Shown here: positions 35,018-47,309 of the stretch, in pieces
Numbering within the stretch: position 1 is the stretch's first letter
How the letters are laid out: each line of letters starts with the position of its first letter
NCBI RefSeq assembly: GCF_029784135.1
Contig: NC_073744.1
Coordinates: 34,982,061-35,046,060, forward strand
Length of the DNA: 64,000 nucleotides
Source: Toxorhynchites rutilus septentrionalis
Lineage: Eukaryota; Arthropoda; Insecta; Diptera; Culicidae
Direction of reading: 5' to 3'
Program-made: the position numbers and the translations under genes
The notes under the pieces: generated by a model
Told to the model about the DNA's origin: nothing
Seen by the model: the letters and a program-made list of their open reading frames with translations, nothing else
The model's database searches: none

Positions 35018-35446
35018 ATTGATACCCATTTCACTTAAATTTTTTCAAACTTTTTTTTTCTACTTAAAACTGATCATTTTTGTTCACGAAAATTATCTTA
35101 AATGGGAATAAGAAAGGTTCATGCTTCATACCTCATACTGCTGGGTGATTAAAAATTAGTTTTTGCGCATTCTTGAATAATCAAGAACAATTTTGCATCA
35201 ATCAAAATGATTTTTTTTTGCTTCGATATAACGTAACTCGATATAACGTAACGAGAAAAAAAAAGTTGCCTTATATCGAGGTATAACTGTATATAGTTTG
35301 GCATACTATATTTCTCCTGTATATTTCGACAGCTTAGGAAAGCAATTATTATCAAAATAATGAAATTACAAATGAAATGACACGCAAAACAGCACTGTAG
35401 CTTGGAACGGTTAGTTCGTTCGCTTGGATAGTTAGCAATACAATTA

Positions 35447-35890
35447 CAGGGAAACTTCGATATAACGTACCTTCGTTATAACGTACCTTCGTTATAACGT
35501 ACCCTCGATATAACGTACATTTTACCTCGATATAACGTACACATTATCAAAGTCCAAAAAAATATTTTTTTGGATATTTTTTTTTCTGAAACAAAAATAA
35601 ATTATCTCTATTTTGATACTACAGCTTGTGTTGTAACTTTAACCAATCCCGAAATACAACTGTTTTGTGATTCTGGATTCTAAACGAATCAAACTTCAAT
35701 CAACAGAACGAAGGGAAACATCATGAGAAAAGTTGGCTTCGTCTTCTAATTGAGTCCTTACTCAAACAGCAACACAATAAAGGAATATAAAATACGTTTC
35801 AAAGTTCTTTATTATGCTTCAATATAACGTACAATTTGATACAAGGTACAATTTTGAAAGTAAAATGTACGTTATATCGAAGTTACCCTG
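35447..35890. mobile_element. TA-flanked MITE with CAGGGAAACTTCGATATAAC ends
   Basis: TA lies at 35445-35446 and 35891-35892. Ends are CAGGGAAACTTCGATATAAC and inverted CAGGGTAACTTCGATATAAC. The left part repeats 'cgttataacgtacc' units. Same family as 46711-47165. The shared 'TCGATATAACGTA' core suggests a relative of 32812-35289. Confidence 0.9.
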
Positions 35891-36149
35891 TAATTCTAAC
35901 CATTCACTATTCATTCACGAAAACAACACAATATATAAAGCAATAGCAAAAAAGTATTATGCAATGGTTTTGTATCACAACCACATGTACAAATCTCTCT
36001 GATATCATATGAATGTTTGCACGGGTCAAATGACCCATTGCGGTAGTTAGGACAGATTACATATATTTCACAGTAAAAAAAAATAACAAGAGAGGAGTAA
36101 ACACTGAAAAATATATGCGATGTTTTAAGAAAAGTAGTGTAGGATTTAT

Positions 36150-37540
36150 TGTTTTATTTGGGTGCCCATTTCCATTTTAGGGTGGTCCGAAAAATTGTTT
36201 TTTTCCACTTTTTCCCAAAAATGACTTTTTTCAAAAATTCATATCTATTGAACCACTAAGCCTTTTATCAAAAAATATTGAGCTACTAGACCGATTCAGA
36301 TGATCGACAGATCAAATTGAAGCTTAAGATTTAGTTTTCACTGAAAAATTATTTCTTTTGCGAAAAAAAATTGATTTTTGTTTCTGTAATTATAAATTTA
36401 CCTAGTTTTTCATAGTTTTCTCGGTTAAAGATAGAGGGAGCTATTTTTTTCGACATTTTTTCTGGAAAGCTGAGGATTTTTTACATAATATATTTCGATA
36501 TCAGAGATGCTATTTTTTTCGTATTTGAGTTATTATTTTGCAAATTTAACATGTTTTAAGTCAACGTTCAATATTCATATGTGACTAGACTAAACCTATG
36601 CGACTAGAATCCAATCTTAACGCAAGTTTGATATTTATGATATATGATATGATATCAAAGATGGTCAGCATCAATTTAATATATCTATCATCAAAATTGG
36701 TTCAATAGTTCAAATGTTATGAATTTTTGAAAAAAGTCATTTTTGTATAAGAGGGCAAAAATGATTTTTCGGACCACCGGTTAACTTTGAAAAATCATAT
36801 CTCAAAAACGAAAAATATAGCATCTCTTATATCGAGATATATTGTGTAAAAAAATCTTCAGCTTAAAAAAAATTTAAAAAATACAGTGCCTTCTAGTCCA
36901 AAGCCATGAACCGTGTTGCCACACGTACAGATTTATTTGGAATGGTACAGATTTTTTCGTTATTTTTGGTACAGATTCTGTATAGTACAGAGTACAGATT
37001 TTCGTCAAAAGTACAGATTGGTACACATTTTCCGCGTCTGAAATTTCTAGCATTTGAACAAAGCACATTTTTAATTTTAATTCATGAAAGTACGCAATCT
37101 AGATTCAAACAAACTATGTATAAACATTATAAAACACTCGAAGGACTTGCAAATGTGAATGTAGTATTTTACTGACTATTTTTTATGACTATTTTTTCAT
37201 GCTAAATTTCTACAACGAATATTTTCGATGGTACAGATTTTTGCGAAAAATTGAATTTCAATTACGAAAACTAAATCCATTGTTCTTGCAAGTATTCAGC
37301 AAGTACTTAATTTTATTATTTGTTTATGAAAGGCTAGTTTATTGGCTTCAATTCGATATGTCGATCATCAAAATCGGTCCAGTATTTCAAAAGTTAGGAA
37401 TTTCTGAAAAAAAGTTATTTTTCGGACCACTCTAAAATGTAGATGGTAACCCTAACGACAAAATGAAAAAAATACGGTTTTGCGATAAAAAATAAATCTA
37501 CAATTTTTCACAAAAATCTGAGAAACACTATATCGGTTTG
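36150..37540. mobile_element. Family P element, truncated (P3)
   Basis: The left arm starts inside at 'gtgcccatttccattttagg'. The right arm runs to 'actatatcggtttgg' at about 37535 and lacks the last bases. The interior is self-complementary, with 'gatcgacagatcaaattgaa' and its inverse. A hAT-A derivative is inserted at 36911. Confidence 0.65.
36911..37241 (+). mobile_element. hAT-A, internally deleted copy 2
   Basis: It begins CGTGTTGCCACACGTACAG, the same end as hAT-A. It keeps the 'ggtacagatttt' subterminal repeats and the last 60 bp of the transposase region ('cgcaatctagattcaaa'), then the right subterminal 'cgatggtacagattttt'. The extreme right end is missing. It is a deletion derivative of the element at 3690-4756. 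Confidence 0.7.
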
Positions 37541-38084
37541 GATGTATTTAATGTATTTAAATACGAACTAAACCTGTAATGGGTTTCAAAAATTCTAAAA
37601 AAAATCAATGCATAAAAATGTTACGAATTGAACATTAATAGTATTTTTTCAAAGAAAAACATGAAAAGTTGTTGTTCGAAAAACTTTTTCCATGTTAATG
37701 TGCCCATCTTCCGATGTATGGCTGACTTGTTGTAAATTTTAAGGGCTATTTATATCTATGTTTTTTCAGAATTTTAGGAAGCCATGTTTTCGAAAAAATG
37801 CATTTTAGTTTTTAAATTTTCAAAATTTCTTTTTCGATTAATTTTTTTCCAAATTTTTTTTTTGACATTTTTTAACGTAAACGTAAATAATTTCCATTTC
37901 ATTTCATTCTCTGACCGAACTTTCTGTAGATCTTATAGTTTTTAAATTAAGATTTTTCGAAAACAAGTAAAAATAAACTCAAAATTTAAAAAAAATCAAT
38001 CAGATCAACAAAATTTTAGTCAATGATTGGAATAAAGGTAATTATTCAGGTATTCGTCAAAAATTATCAAACATTTTTTTGGGA

Positions 38085-38730
38085 AAAAATTTTATTGAAA
38101 AAATAATATGTTGAAAATTGAAATTAATTTTTCTCGAAAATTTAAACTTTTGGAAAAAAAAAATACAAATAGCCCTCAGAATTTCCAACAAGTCACCCAT
38201 ACATCGGAAGATGGTCACATTCACATGGAAAAAGTTTCCCGAACAACAACTTTTTCATGTTTTCCTTTGAAAAAATACTATCAATGTTCAATTCGTAACA
38301 TTTTTATGTATAAGTTATCGCAATTTACATGCTCTGCTAACTTTTTTCTGTTTAGAAACATGTCAAGAACATGTCAAACGTGAGAAATATATTTTTTTTT
38401 ATATATTATTTTTTCAATAAAAAAAAATTTTATTGAAAAAATAATATGTTGAAAATTGAAATTAATTTTTCTCGAAAATTTAAACTTTTGGAAAAAAAAA
38501 AATACAAATAGCCCTCAGAATTTCCAACAAGTCACCCATACATCGGAAGATGGTCACATTCACATGGAAAAAGTTTCCCGAACAACAACTTTTTCATGTT
38601 TTCCTTTGAAAAAATACTATCAATGTTCAATTCGTAACATTTTTATGTATAAGTTATCGCAATTTACATGCTCTGCTAACTTTTTTCTGTTTAGAAACAT
38701 GTCAAGAACATGTCAAACGTGAGAAATTAC
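38085..38730. repeat. 338-bp tandem duplication
   Basis: 'atgttgaaaattgaaatta' at 38108 recurs at 38446, and the next 275 bp are almost identical, giving the same 88-codon open frame twice. The near identity implies a recent duplication. A 20-bp hairpin sits at the junction. Confidence 0.95.
38403..38447. repeat. Perfect 20-bp inverted repeat at duplication junction
   Basis: Arms 38403-38422 and 38428-38447 are exact reverse complements around five A residues. This can extrude as a cruciform or template a fold-back during replication. Confidence 0.85.
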
Positions 38731-39469
38731 ATACGAAAATGTTACGAGCAAAACATTATTTTTTCCAGGAGTCTTCATACAAAAATTACTTATATTCCGA
38801 AAACTATAAAAGATAGAAAGTTGATGTCTTCGACAAAAGTTCATATTTTTATAAGATCTAACACTTTGTCAACACCAAACCTAGTTGTATTTTTTTTTCA
38901 AAGAAAACATGAAAAAGTTGTTGTTAGAAAAAAAAAATCCCTGTAAAAGTGCCCATCTTAAGATGTATGGACGACTTGTTGGAAATTGTAAGGGCTATTC
39001 ATGTATATATTATTGGAAATTTTCTTCCTTTTCAGCAAAATTTTGGTGTTTTTTTGTGAAAATTTCAATAATTCCCTACATTTAATCCTTTGACATAAAT
39101 TTTGCAGGTACTATCTTCTTCTGTAGGAGCATTGTACCACTTCGACCATTAGTTTGATCTATTGTGGTGATTGCAGGTACTATAGTTCTTGAGTTATAAT
39201 TTTTTGTAAAAAAATTAAGAAAAAAATTTTGAGCCTTTTCCAAAAAGTAGTCTAATTCTTTTTCGAATATTTGAAGTATGCAAAGCTGCTTAAATAACCC
39301 ATGTCTTTACACCCACAATGTTCCACTGCTATCTGAGTTGGTGCTGCCAACGCCTAAGACGAGTTGGCATGAAATTCGTCTAGTATACTGCATTTTCTAG
39401 GACTACGAGATTTTCAGACTATTGAACTAAACCGCTGGCCGTTGAATTCGTTTCCGTTTCTATTTGTGA

Positions 39470-42350
39470 TCTTTTACTTTTACTCTAATATGACAAGAGA
39501 CGGCGAACGTTCTGATTGATAAATTTCTTTATGATTTATGAATCTGAAGCATGTCTTTGGTGCTATTTTTCTGAAAAATTGTCCTTTACATACGAGCTCC
39601 AAACTAATCTAAACCATCAGTGCGCGGCGGAACAAACATATCAAAATTACCCGCAATCGTAACCACTGTTATAATTAACAGGATAGCCATCAATTTTTCC
39701 TGTTTTCAATATCACACTCACATCTCCGCTTCCGTTGAAACGGTTAATTTGTACCATTCGCTAGCAAACAATAAAAAAACAACCATCATTCGTTGGGAAT
39801 TGAAAACCGCCACAAACTACCACAAACGTTGAGCAAAAAAAACCGACAAGCGAATAGCTATTGCAATTATTGGCGGCGCTCCAGGGTGCACACATAGAAA
39901 TAACACCACTATTGACGACCACAAATCAAAACTAACTATTCAACATTCCACTTACGCTAGGTTGGTTGATCCCGAGGCTGTGCGTGGGCGAACAGCGAAA
40001 AAAAAATATAAGGATATACACTCGCGGGAGCCATTCGTGATCGCGCTCCAATGGTTACATTTTGCCGCTGATGAATTGAAAATATTTGCGCGCCTCGGCT
40101 CAAACGCAATAACGAAATTGAATTTCCAATTGAGTTGAAGCTCGACGGAATCGAGTTTTGCAGCAGCGGAATCATGATTGCGGGTGGTGAATCGATTATT
40201 GTTGTGTTAATCACCAGGGGAGTTCCCTTTAAATTACTCGAAATATTCCACCCGCATACACGCATCACCACGGTGCATCGTTCAATAATAATAGTCCGCA
40301 AGTTATGGATGGTAAGATGAGAGGAAAAAAACTGAACCAGCGAAACGTGTCAAATAAACGTCCAATTTAGCCAGGCCACCCAGGCGCACACGCACGAGCG
40401 AACCAGCGAACGAACGCAAATTGGTTCCACTTCCGTTTCCGGTCGAATGGCGAAACTCTGCGCGCTAATAAAATGCGACGAAAAATCCGTCACGGTTAAT
40501 TTAGCTACATGCTGCTCCTCCAGTGGCGAACCGTGGCCTCACCGTGGTAATCTAATTTCAACAAGCAGATTTGCGGCATAATAAATCAAAAAAGTTTTCC
40601 TGACATGTAAAGGAAGCGGCAGGAAAAACCTCCCACAAGAGTTCAGATTTCCATCCCACAACTCGTTATCTCGCAAGTAACCGGTGGATGTCTGTCCTTA
40701 TGCTGTGTGTGTGGGAGGATCGGAAGAAGCATTGAAAAAAGCTCAACGTGGGAAGCAAATTCAAAGTAACTTTAAATTAAGGAAAAGCTTCTCCGAACGA
40801 GAAAAAAAAGAGAAAATGATAAATAAACTCTGATTTATTGAAGATGGAACATCCATTCAACTAGTTTTTTTTCCTTGCTTCCTCCGAAAACGACTCACGA
40901 AAAAGAGAATTTAAGGGCCGAACCTCCGAAGGATTTTGTTTGGCTCTTCACATTCCAGGCGATAACGAATCGATCTTCCCGGAATCCCACTCTCCATCTC
41001 TCGCACTAAATTCCACCAAATGAGATTACCTGATGAGGGTTCGTTAATTGGCAATTTTATTCCACTTATTATTTTTTGGCTTCGATTGGAACCTTCGTTG
41101 CCAAGTTGGCTAATTTGCGATCGCCGTCGACGGGGAGAAAGCAAAAATGAAAACCGAATGGAAAACTTTTCCCATTTGCTACCGCTGTGCCCACTGGCTC
41201 CTATCAAAACCTGGAACACCTCACTTGTTCAGCGATTTTAATTAGATTGTGCACAAAGACGCGCATGGCACTGGAAGGAAAAATCCTCTTATTATTCGCG
41301 ATTATGATGTCTGCTGTATTGGGACGGACAAGATGGAGTCAATCCCCGCTGAAGAGCTTCAATTATGCAACGGCCAGCGTCTTGCGAAAAGCGTTGCATT
41401 TTCCCGGGAACAGCATTAAACTTTCATGGCGGCAGCATGTTTAATGCATGCACTTCCACCTCCCGGTTTTTCTTGTGTCGCTCCCTATTTTCGCATCCTT
41501 CCGAGCGAGAGGCACATGACGGGGAGCGGGAGATACCCCCCGACCAGAGGTAATAGCTGTGCTTTTCACATTACCATCATCGTTTTATCATTTGAATAAT
41601 GATCTTATTCGTTTCAACGTGGGGCACAGGGCGCCATTGTGTGCTTCAGGACCTCCGGAGCCACTAGCCCGGAAGCATTTTCACCTGCAGAAGGATTCCG
41701 TGGTTCGTGCTTCGAGAATGTGAAAGTAGGATTAAGCGAACCCGCTGCATTATGCTTCCTCGATTGTTAATGTATTCCCAGCGGATTAGGGGATTAATTC
41801 ATGGGAAATCTACCGTTTGGACGAGAAATTTCCATATGGGTGACAATTAGCACTTACGTGACAATAAGCTGTAGCTTATGTAGCTCGATTGGGTCTAATA
41901 GTGTAGCAGTAACAGTTATTCAAAATAGTCGAAGATGCCTAATATATTGGTAAAATTCGAGACCCGATTCAGCATAGTTGTAAAGACCCGAAAAAGGACA
42001 AATTTGCATTGGCATGTTTAGCTTTGGCCTCGATCCAGTTGCACAATATCGTAGCTGTGTGAATTCAGAACTTTTAAGTTAAAAGTTAGCCTCCATCTGT
42101 TGCTGATGATAAGTAATATCTCTTAGATGAAGACATGCTTCCTCCAACAGTTAAGAATTGTCCTGGACACTTCCTTGCCAGGCTAAGGTAAGGGACGGAA
42201 TGCTAGTCCGAAATTTACTTAAGTGAGATGCAGAGAACTCTACGACTTCTCATAAATATCTCGGAAATTTAAGAAATGTGTTAGTAGGGAAGATAAGCCA
42301 TAGGATACACTCAGCCGGTGTACCTGGCGTAAATTGGTATTACTGATAAT
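39470..42350. other. Unique, GC-richer island; no recognisable gene
   Basis: Transposon-free, with CpG-rich stretches. A minus-strand donor-like C|GTAAGT lies at 39956/39955, after a 345-bp open stretch (39957-40301) with no domain. A plus-strand frame near 41266 starts MALEGKILLLFAIMMSAVLG, which resembles a signal peptide, but lacks further support. I call no CDS. Confidence 0.45.
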
Positions 42351-42355
42351 TTAAT

Positions 42356-42766
42356 CTTACTATTACCATTACCATTACCATTACTGTTACTGTTACTGTT
42401 ACTGTTACTGTTACTGTTACTGTTACTGTTACTGTTACTGTTACTGTTACTGTTACTGTTACTGTTACTGTTACTGTTACTGTTACTGTTACTGTTACTG
42501 TTACTGTTACTGTTACTGTTACTGTTACTGTTACTGTTACTGTTACTGTTACTGTTACTGTTACTGTTACTGTTACTGTTACTGTTACTGTTACTGTTAC
42601 TGTTACTGTTACTGTTACTGTTACTGTTACTGTTACTGTTACTGTTACTGTTACTGTTACTGTTACTGTTACTGTTACTGTTACTGTTACTGTTACTGTT
42701 ACTGTTACTGTTACTGTTACTGTTACTGTTACTGTTACTGTTACTGTTACTGTTACTGTTACTGTT
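42356..42766. repeat. Hexamer microsatellite (GTTACT)n
   Basis: About 64 nearly perfect copies of GTTACT, preceded by three CATTAC units. It reads as an endless Ser-Asn frame on the minus strand, which is not a gene. Confidence 0.98.
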
Positions 42767-42865
42767 TAGAAACATGTCGAAAACGAGAATTTACACATAA
42801 AAATGCAACGAGTGAAATTTTTTTTTCTGGAGTTTAAACAAAATTAGGATTAGATTGAACAAATT

Positions 42866-43280
42866 ATTATTACTATAACTATTACTATTACTATTACTAT
42901 AACTATAACTATTACTATTACTATTACTATTACTATTACTATTACTATTACTATTACTATTACTATTACTATTACTATTACTATTACTATTACTATTACT
43001 ATTACTATTACTATTACTATTACTATTACTATTACTATTACTATTACTATTACTATTACTATTACTATTACTATTACTATTACTATTACTATTACTATTA
43101 CTATTACTATTACTATTACTATTACTATTACTATTACTATTACTATTACTATTACTATTACTATTACTATTACTATTACTATTACTATTACTATTACTAT
43201 TACTATTACTATTACTATTACTATTACTATTACTATTACTATTACTATTACTATTACTATTACTATTACTATTACTATTA
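42866..43280. repeat. Hexamer microsatellite (ATTACT)n
   Basis: About 65 copies of ATTACT with a few ATAACT variants at the left. It differs from the neighbouring (GTTACT)n by one base. Two of the minus-strand frames are open throughout, an artefact of the repeat. Confidence 0.98.
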
Positions 43281-43336
43281 TCGTCATATTTTTGTATGTA
43301 AATTTCCAACAAGTCAAAATTTTTTTTTCCAGTGTA

Positions 43337-44958
43337 CAGCACTTGTTCACTTACTGGGCGTTCTTTAACTGGACGCTCGCTAACTGGACATAGACCAGTT
43401 AAAAATCTGTTAAACGTCAAATATAAACTGTTCACAAAATTGGTGAGGGATACTTCAATACATCACAAATCTATAATCAACAATAAACTGAGAGAAATAA
43501 TCAGTATTTATATAATAAATTTTACAGTGACTAGTACCAATTCGATAGTCATTTCCTATCGTACTAACTATTCGTACATTCTATTTCAAGTGTCAAAATT
43601 TATAGCAAAATATCAGCTCAACTACTTGTTATTATATTTTCAGTTCTTGCAATCATTACAAAAAAGATTATGTTCTGCTCATCTATTTTCATCAAATAAA
43701 ATATCAACATACGAAATGTAATCGATTAATTTGAGAAGCATAAAATCGGAACATGGTGCAAACGAACTGTGTGGCGATGGTCCGAAGCTTTTCGGACTTG
43801 GGCACTTGTTTATGATGACACCATTTGTAGATGGGTTCACTTCCACGCTCGAAGCATTTTGCTGCTGAGTGATTGACGAGTTGGTAATGCATATCTGCGC
43901 TGGTATTTAGTACCTTTGCCGTCAAACATTACATCGTATAACCAGTGTATATACATGATCATTTTTCCAGTATATGGGGTGAGATATGATGCACCTAACT
44001 GGTATATACATACGTGGCAAATGTTGTTTGGATAAATAAAATATTAGTATATGCAATATGCAAGCGATACGATTCATTACATACATAGAAAAAAAAGTAA
44101 ATAGCGAAAAGTATTTACGTCAACTGTAATTGTAACCTCACGAATCGTCATTTGTATGTACGAGAATATTTATGGGATATAAACGACGTGTCAGGACGTT
44201 GCAAAGTTTTTACTCATCTGTGCGTTGGTGGTTCCGTACGAACGAGAGCATGATGCATCATATGTGGTCACGGATATGGGAAATAAGGCGTAAGAGGAGC
44301 ACACGATAACGCGCATGATAAGTACCAAATGGCCTGCGTAAGAGAGGATAGTACGCATAAAAAGTGCTTGCGAAGCGCTCACCGAATGGTGGAAAGCAAG
44401 GCGGAGCACAATCTCGTAAGCATACATGGCGGTCTGGTCAATTAAGGTTCAGTGCTATGTGTTTTGAGTAATCAAAAAACATGAAGTTACAATTTTCATT
44501 CGAATTTCACCAATTGAACCTGTTCTCAGGCCTGCTAATCTGGTAGAGATTAATTTGTTTCCCTAAATCACCATATCGACCGGGCGTCGACACTCTTGAT
44601 ACGACATCGCAGATCTTGATATGTCAAATTCCTAATACGATGTAACATCAATTACGATCTAATATTATTTACTGTAGAAAAATTTCCTACAGCATGTAAT
44701 GCAATTTTTCGCAGTACTGCATTGATTTAATTAATATGTTCATGCGACTCACAAATTGCATCAGCCTCATATGCCAGCCTCTGTATAAATAAAATAGTGG
44801 TTTTCGCATTTTATACGATTTTAAATGTACATAATGTATCCTTTGATCATAGTATATGATTTTGATTCGATCTCACTTTATTTTATCGATCAGCTCAGTT
44901 AACGAGTGGAATTCGTTGAACGGTCTTTGCCTTCCACCCAGTTAGCGAACAACCACAG
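43337..44958. mobile_element. TA-flanked DNA transposon, inserted in L2
   Basis: TA is at 43335-43336 and 44959-44960. Ends are CAGCACTTGTTCACTTACTG and inverted CTGTGGTTGTTCGCTAACTG, each with a second 'aactgg' copy nearby. L1 lacks this insert. It is 1.6 kb, the size of an autonomous Tc1/pogo element, but I find no transposase. A 73-codon minus frame (43704-43925) is unassigned. Confidence 0.7.
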
Positions 44959-45197
44959 TATTTTTTTCGGTAGTGTTTTATGAAAATTTTAAAAATTTCC
45001 TACATTTCATTCTTTAACCAAAAATTTGGTAGTTATTATATTTTATGAGTCATAAATTTTTCTAAAAAAAAATAGAAAACAAGCTTTGACCCTTTTCAAA
45101 AAATAGTCTAATTATTTTTTGAATATTTCAAGCATGCAAAGTTTCTTAAATGATCAATGTCTTTACACCCAAAACGTCACACTGCAAAACTGAGATG

Positions 45198-47232
45198 CAG
45201 CAATTCCAAATGAAATCGTCCTAAAAATGCAGATTTTAAAAACTTGTATTTTTGATTCCAATGAAAGTGTGTATTCCGTTTGGGTTGGAGGAAATACGAG
45301 TTTTTCACAGCAATTGGGATTTTTTTGACTCAAGCGTAACTTTTGAAAAGCGCGTATCGATTTTAGTAAGAGAAATCTTTGATAATTTATATGTCAAAAA
45401 CTATGAGTCGCACCGAAATAGTGTCTTAGAAAGAGTTATAGAGTATTGATGGTTGAATATGAAAAAAATGTACACTGAGAAAAAATATTAGTACTCTTTT
45501 TTTTTATTTACAAAATAAAAATTCAATTTGCAATATCCGAAATACATATTTTTTATTTTATTTTTTCAATTTTTTCGTATAAAATAGAAGTCATGTAGAA
45601 AATGCAAAAAATGGGCCCAAGATGGTAAAACTATTTTTGACGAACTTTGTGGAACATCGAGTTTTTAGGAATTTTCGAAACTTCGAGTTTTTGTATGTTA
45701 ACAGTCATTTTTAATCACAAGTTATGAATCCTGATGTTATTTAAAACAAAAAATGTTATTATCAATCTCCTTCTAAATGTAGCCATTCTCGAGATATTTA
45801 AAAAAAATATTTGTAATTTATTGTTTTTTTAATAGTAAATAGGCCCTTTAAATATGTTTGTCGTGTTATACATCATGTTCATGAGATTTTATGAATTCGC
45901 TTATAATTTCCAACAACTTTTCCAAGTACATCGTTATGGTAAAAACATATGTTTAGGAGTTACGTTACGAAACATTCGAAAACATGTGGGTTAATACAAA
46001 ACGTAGCGAAACTAAAAAATCTTTTTTATCTTAATACAAACATCAATCAATCAAAAAAATTGTTGGAAATTATAAGAAAATTCATAAAATTTCATGAACA
46101 TGACGGTATAACACGACAAACATATTAAAAGAGATTATTTACTATTTACTATAAAAAAGACAATAAATTAGAAATATTTTTTTTAAATATCTCGAGAATG
46201 GTTGCATTTAGAAGGAGATTGATAATAAGCCTTTTTGTTTTAAATCACATCAGAATTCATAGTTTGTGGCTAAGAATGATTGCTAACATACAAAAATTCG
46301 AAGTTTCGAAAATTCCTAAAAATTCGATGTTCCACAAAGTTCGTCAAAAATAGTTTTACCATCTTGGGCCCATTTTTTAAATTTTCTGCATGACTTCTAT
46401 TTTGTATGAAAAAATTTGAAAAAAAAAATAAAAATATGTATTTCGGATATTGCAAATTGAATTTTTATTTTGTAAATAAAAAAAAGAGTACTAATTTTTT
46501 TTCTCAGTGTACATTTTTTTCATATTCAACCATCAATACTCTATAACTCTTTCTAAGACACTATTTCGGTACGACTCATAGTTTTTGAGATATAAATTAT
46601 CAAAGATTTCTCTTACTAAAATTGATACGCCCTTTTCAAAAGTTACGCTTGAGTCAAAAAATTCCCAATTGCTGTGGAAAACTCATATTTCCTCTAACCC
46701 AAACGGAATACAGAAAAAACTTCGATATAACGTACATTTTACTTTCAAAATTGTACGTTGTATCGAATTGTACGTTATATCGAAGCATAATAAAGAACTC
46801 AGAAACGTAGCTTATATTACTTTATTGTGTTGCTGTTTGAGTAAGGTTAATGAGAAAAATTCAACTAGAAGACGAAGCTAATCTTTCTCATGATGTTTCC
46901 CTTCGTACTGTAAATTAAAAATTGATTCAATTAGAAGCTGGAATCCCAAAACAGTTGTACTTTGGAATTGATTAAGAGTACAAATCAAGCTTTAGTATCA
47001 AAATACAGATAATTTATTGTACTTTCAGAAAACCTATAATCAAAAAAATATTCCTTTGGACTTTGAAAATGAGTACGTTATAGCGAGGTAAAATGTGCGT
47101 TATATCGAGTGACGTTATATCGAGGGAACGCTATAACGAGGGTACGTTATATCGAAGTTTCCCTGTACACACTTTCATTCGAATCAAAAATACTCATGTT
47201 TTGTCATTTGTCGATTTCATTTGGAATTACTC
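45198..47232. mobile_element. Fold-back element of family K (K2), 4-bp TSD GATG
   Basis: Ends are CAGCAATTCCAAATGAAATC and its near inverse (GAGTAATTCC). GATG flanks both sides (45194-45197 and 47233-47236). The right arm is split by the MITE at 46711-47165. The interior 'catgaacatgacggtataac' block is shared with K1. Confidence 0.75.
46711..47165. mobile_element. TA-flanked MITE, second copy, in K2 arm
   Basis: TA at 46709-46710 and 47166-47167. Ends are CAGAAAAAACTTCGATATAA and inverted CAGGGAAACTTCGATATAAC. Removing it and one TA restores 'ggaatacacactttcatt', as in K1 at 29215-29233, which proves the insertion. Confidence 0.95.
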
Positions 47233-47309
47233 GATGGTGCAACTCCTAAGACGACTTGGCATGAAATTCATCATATGGCTCGTTTCAAGAAAAAATGTTA
47301 TATTTCAAA

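Larger units (their letters stand above)
32812..35289. mobile_element. TA-flanked pogo/Tigger-like non-autonomous element
   Basis: TA is present at 32810-32811 and 35290-35291. The ends are CAGTCATACCTCGAGATAAG and, inverted, CAGTTATACCTCGATATAAG, followed on both sides by 'cgatataacgtaac' repeats. A CAG-(N)-TATACCTCG start with TA target is typical of pogo/Tigger-type elements. No transposase of that type is visible. A hAT element occupies 33570-35017. Confidence 0.75.
32760..36050. mobile_element. Outer repeat enclosing a transposon nest (family W)
   Basis: 'cagcgggtcaagtgaccctg' near 32771 and the inverted 'gggtcaaatgacccattgcg' near 36019, each with 'ggtag(t/g)...gga' context outside, suggest matching arms of one element. 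The two TA elements lie inside. Exact ends and TSD are unclear. Confidence 0.35.
37560..39440. mobile_element. Family L repeat, copy 1 (fold-back arms)
   Basis: The block 'gttacgaattgaacatt' through 'ccgatgtatggctgacttgt' at 37620-37750 recurs in reverse complement at 38180-38320 and again at 38520-38660, and in direct orientation at 38890-39010. The right part ('gtctttacacccacaatg', then 'ctaagacgagttggcatgaa') matches 45150-45200 plus 47240-47265 in copy 2. Ends undefined; no coding sequence. Confidence 0.55.
42767..47300. mobile_element. Family L repeat, copy 2, with nested elements
   Basis: Left part (42767-42830) matches 38690-38770. 44960-45195 matches 39040-39340, and 47237-47280 matches 39345-39395. 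The sequence missing from copy 1 is the TA element 43337-44958 and K2 (45198-47232), so copy 1 acts as an approximate empty site. Microsatellites lie at and inside its left end. Confidence 0.55.

Noticed and set aside
38108..38722. Repeated 88-91 codon plus-strand frames
   Set aside because: They are two copies of a noncoding fold-back arm; composition is AT-driven and no domain is visible.
42311..43435. Long minus-strand Ser-Asn and Val-Ile repeat reading frames
   Set aside because: They are hexamer microsatellites read in frame; a 6-bp unit without stop codons stays open indefinitely.
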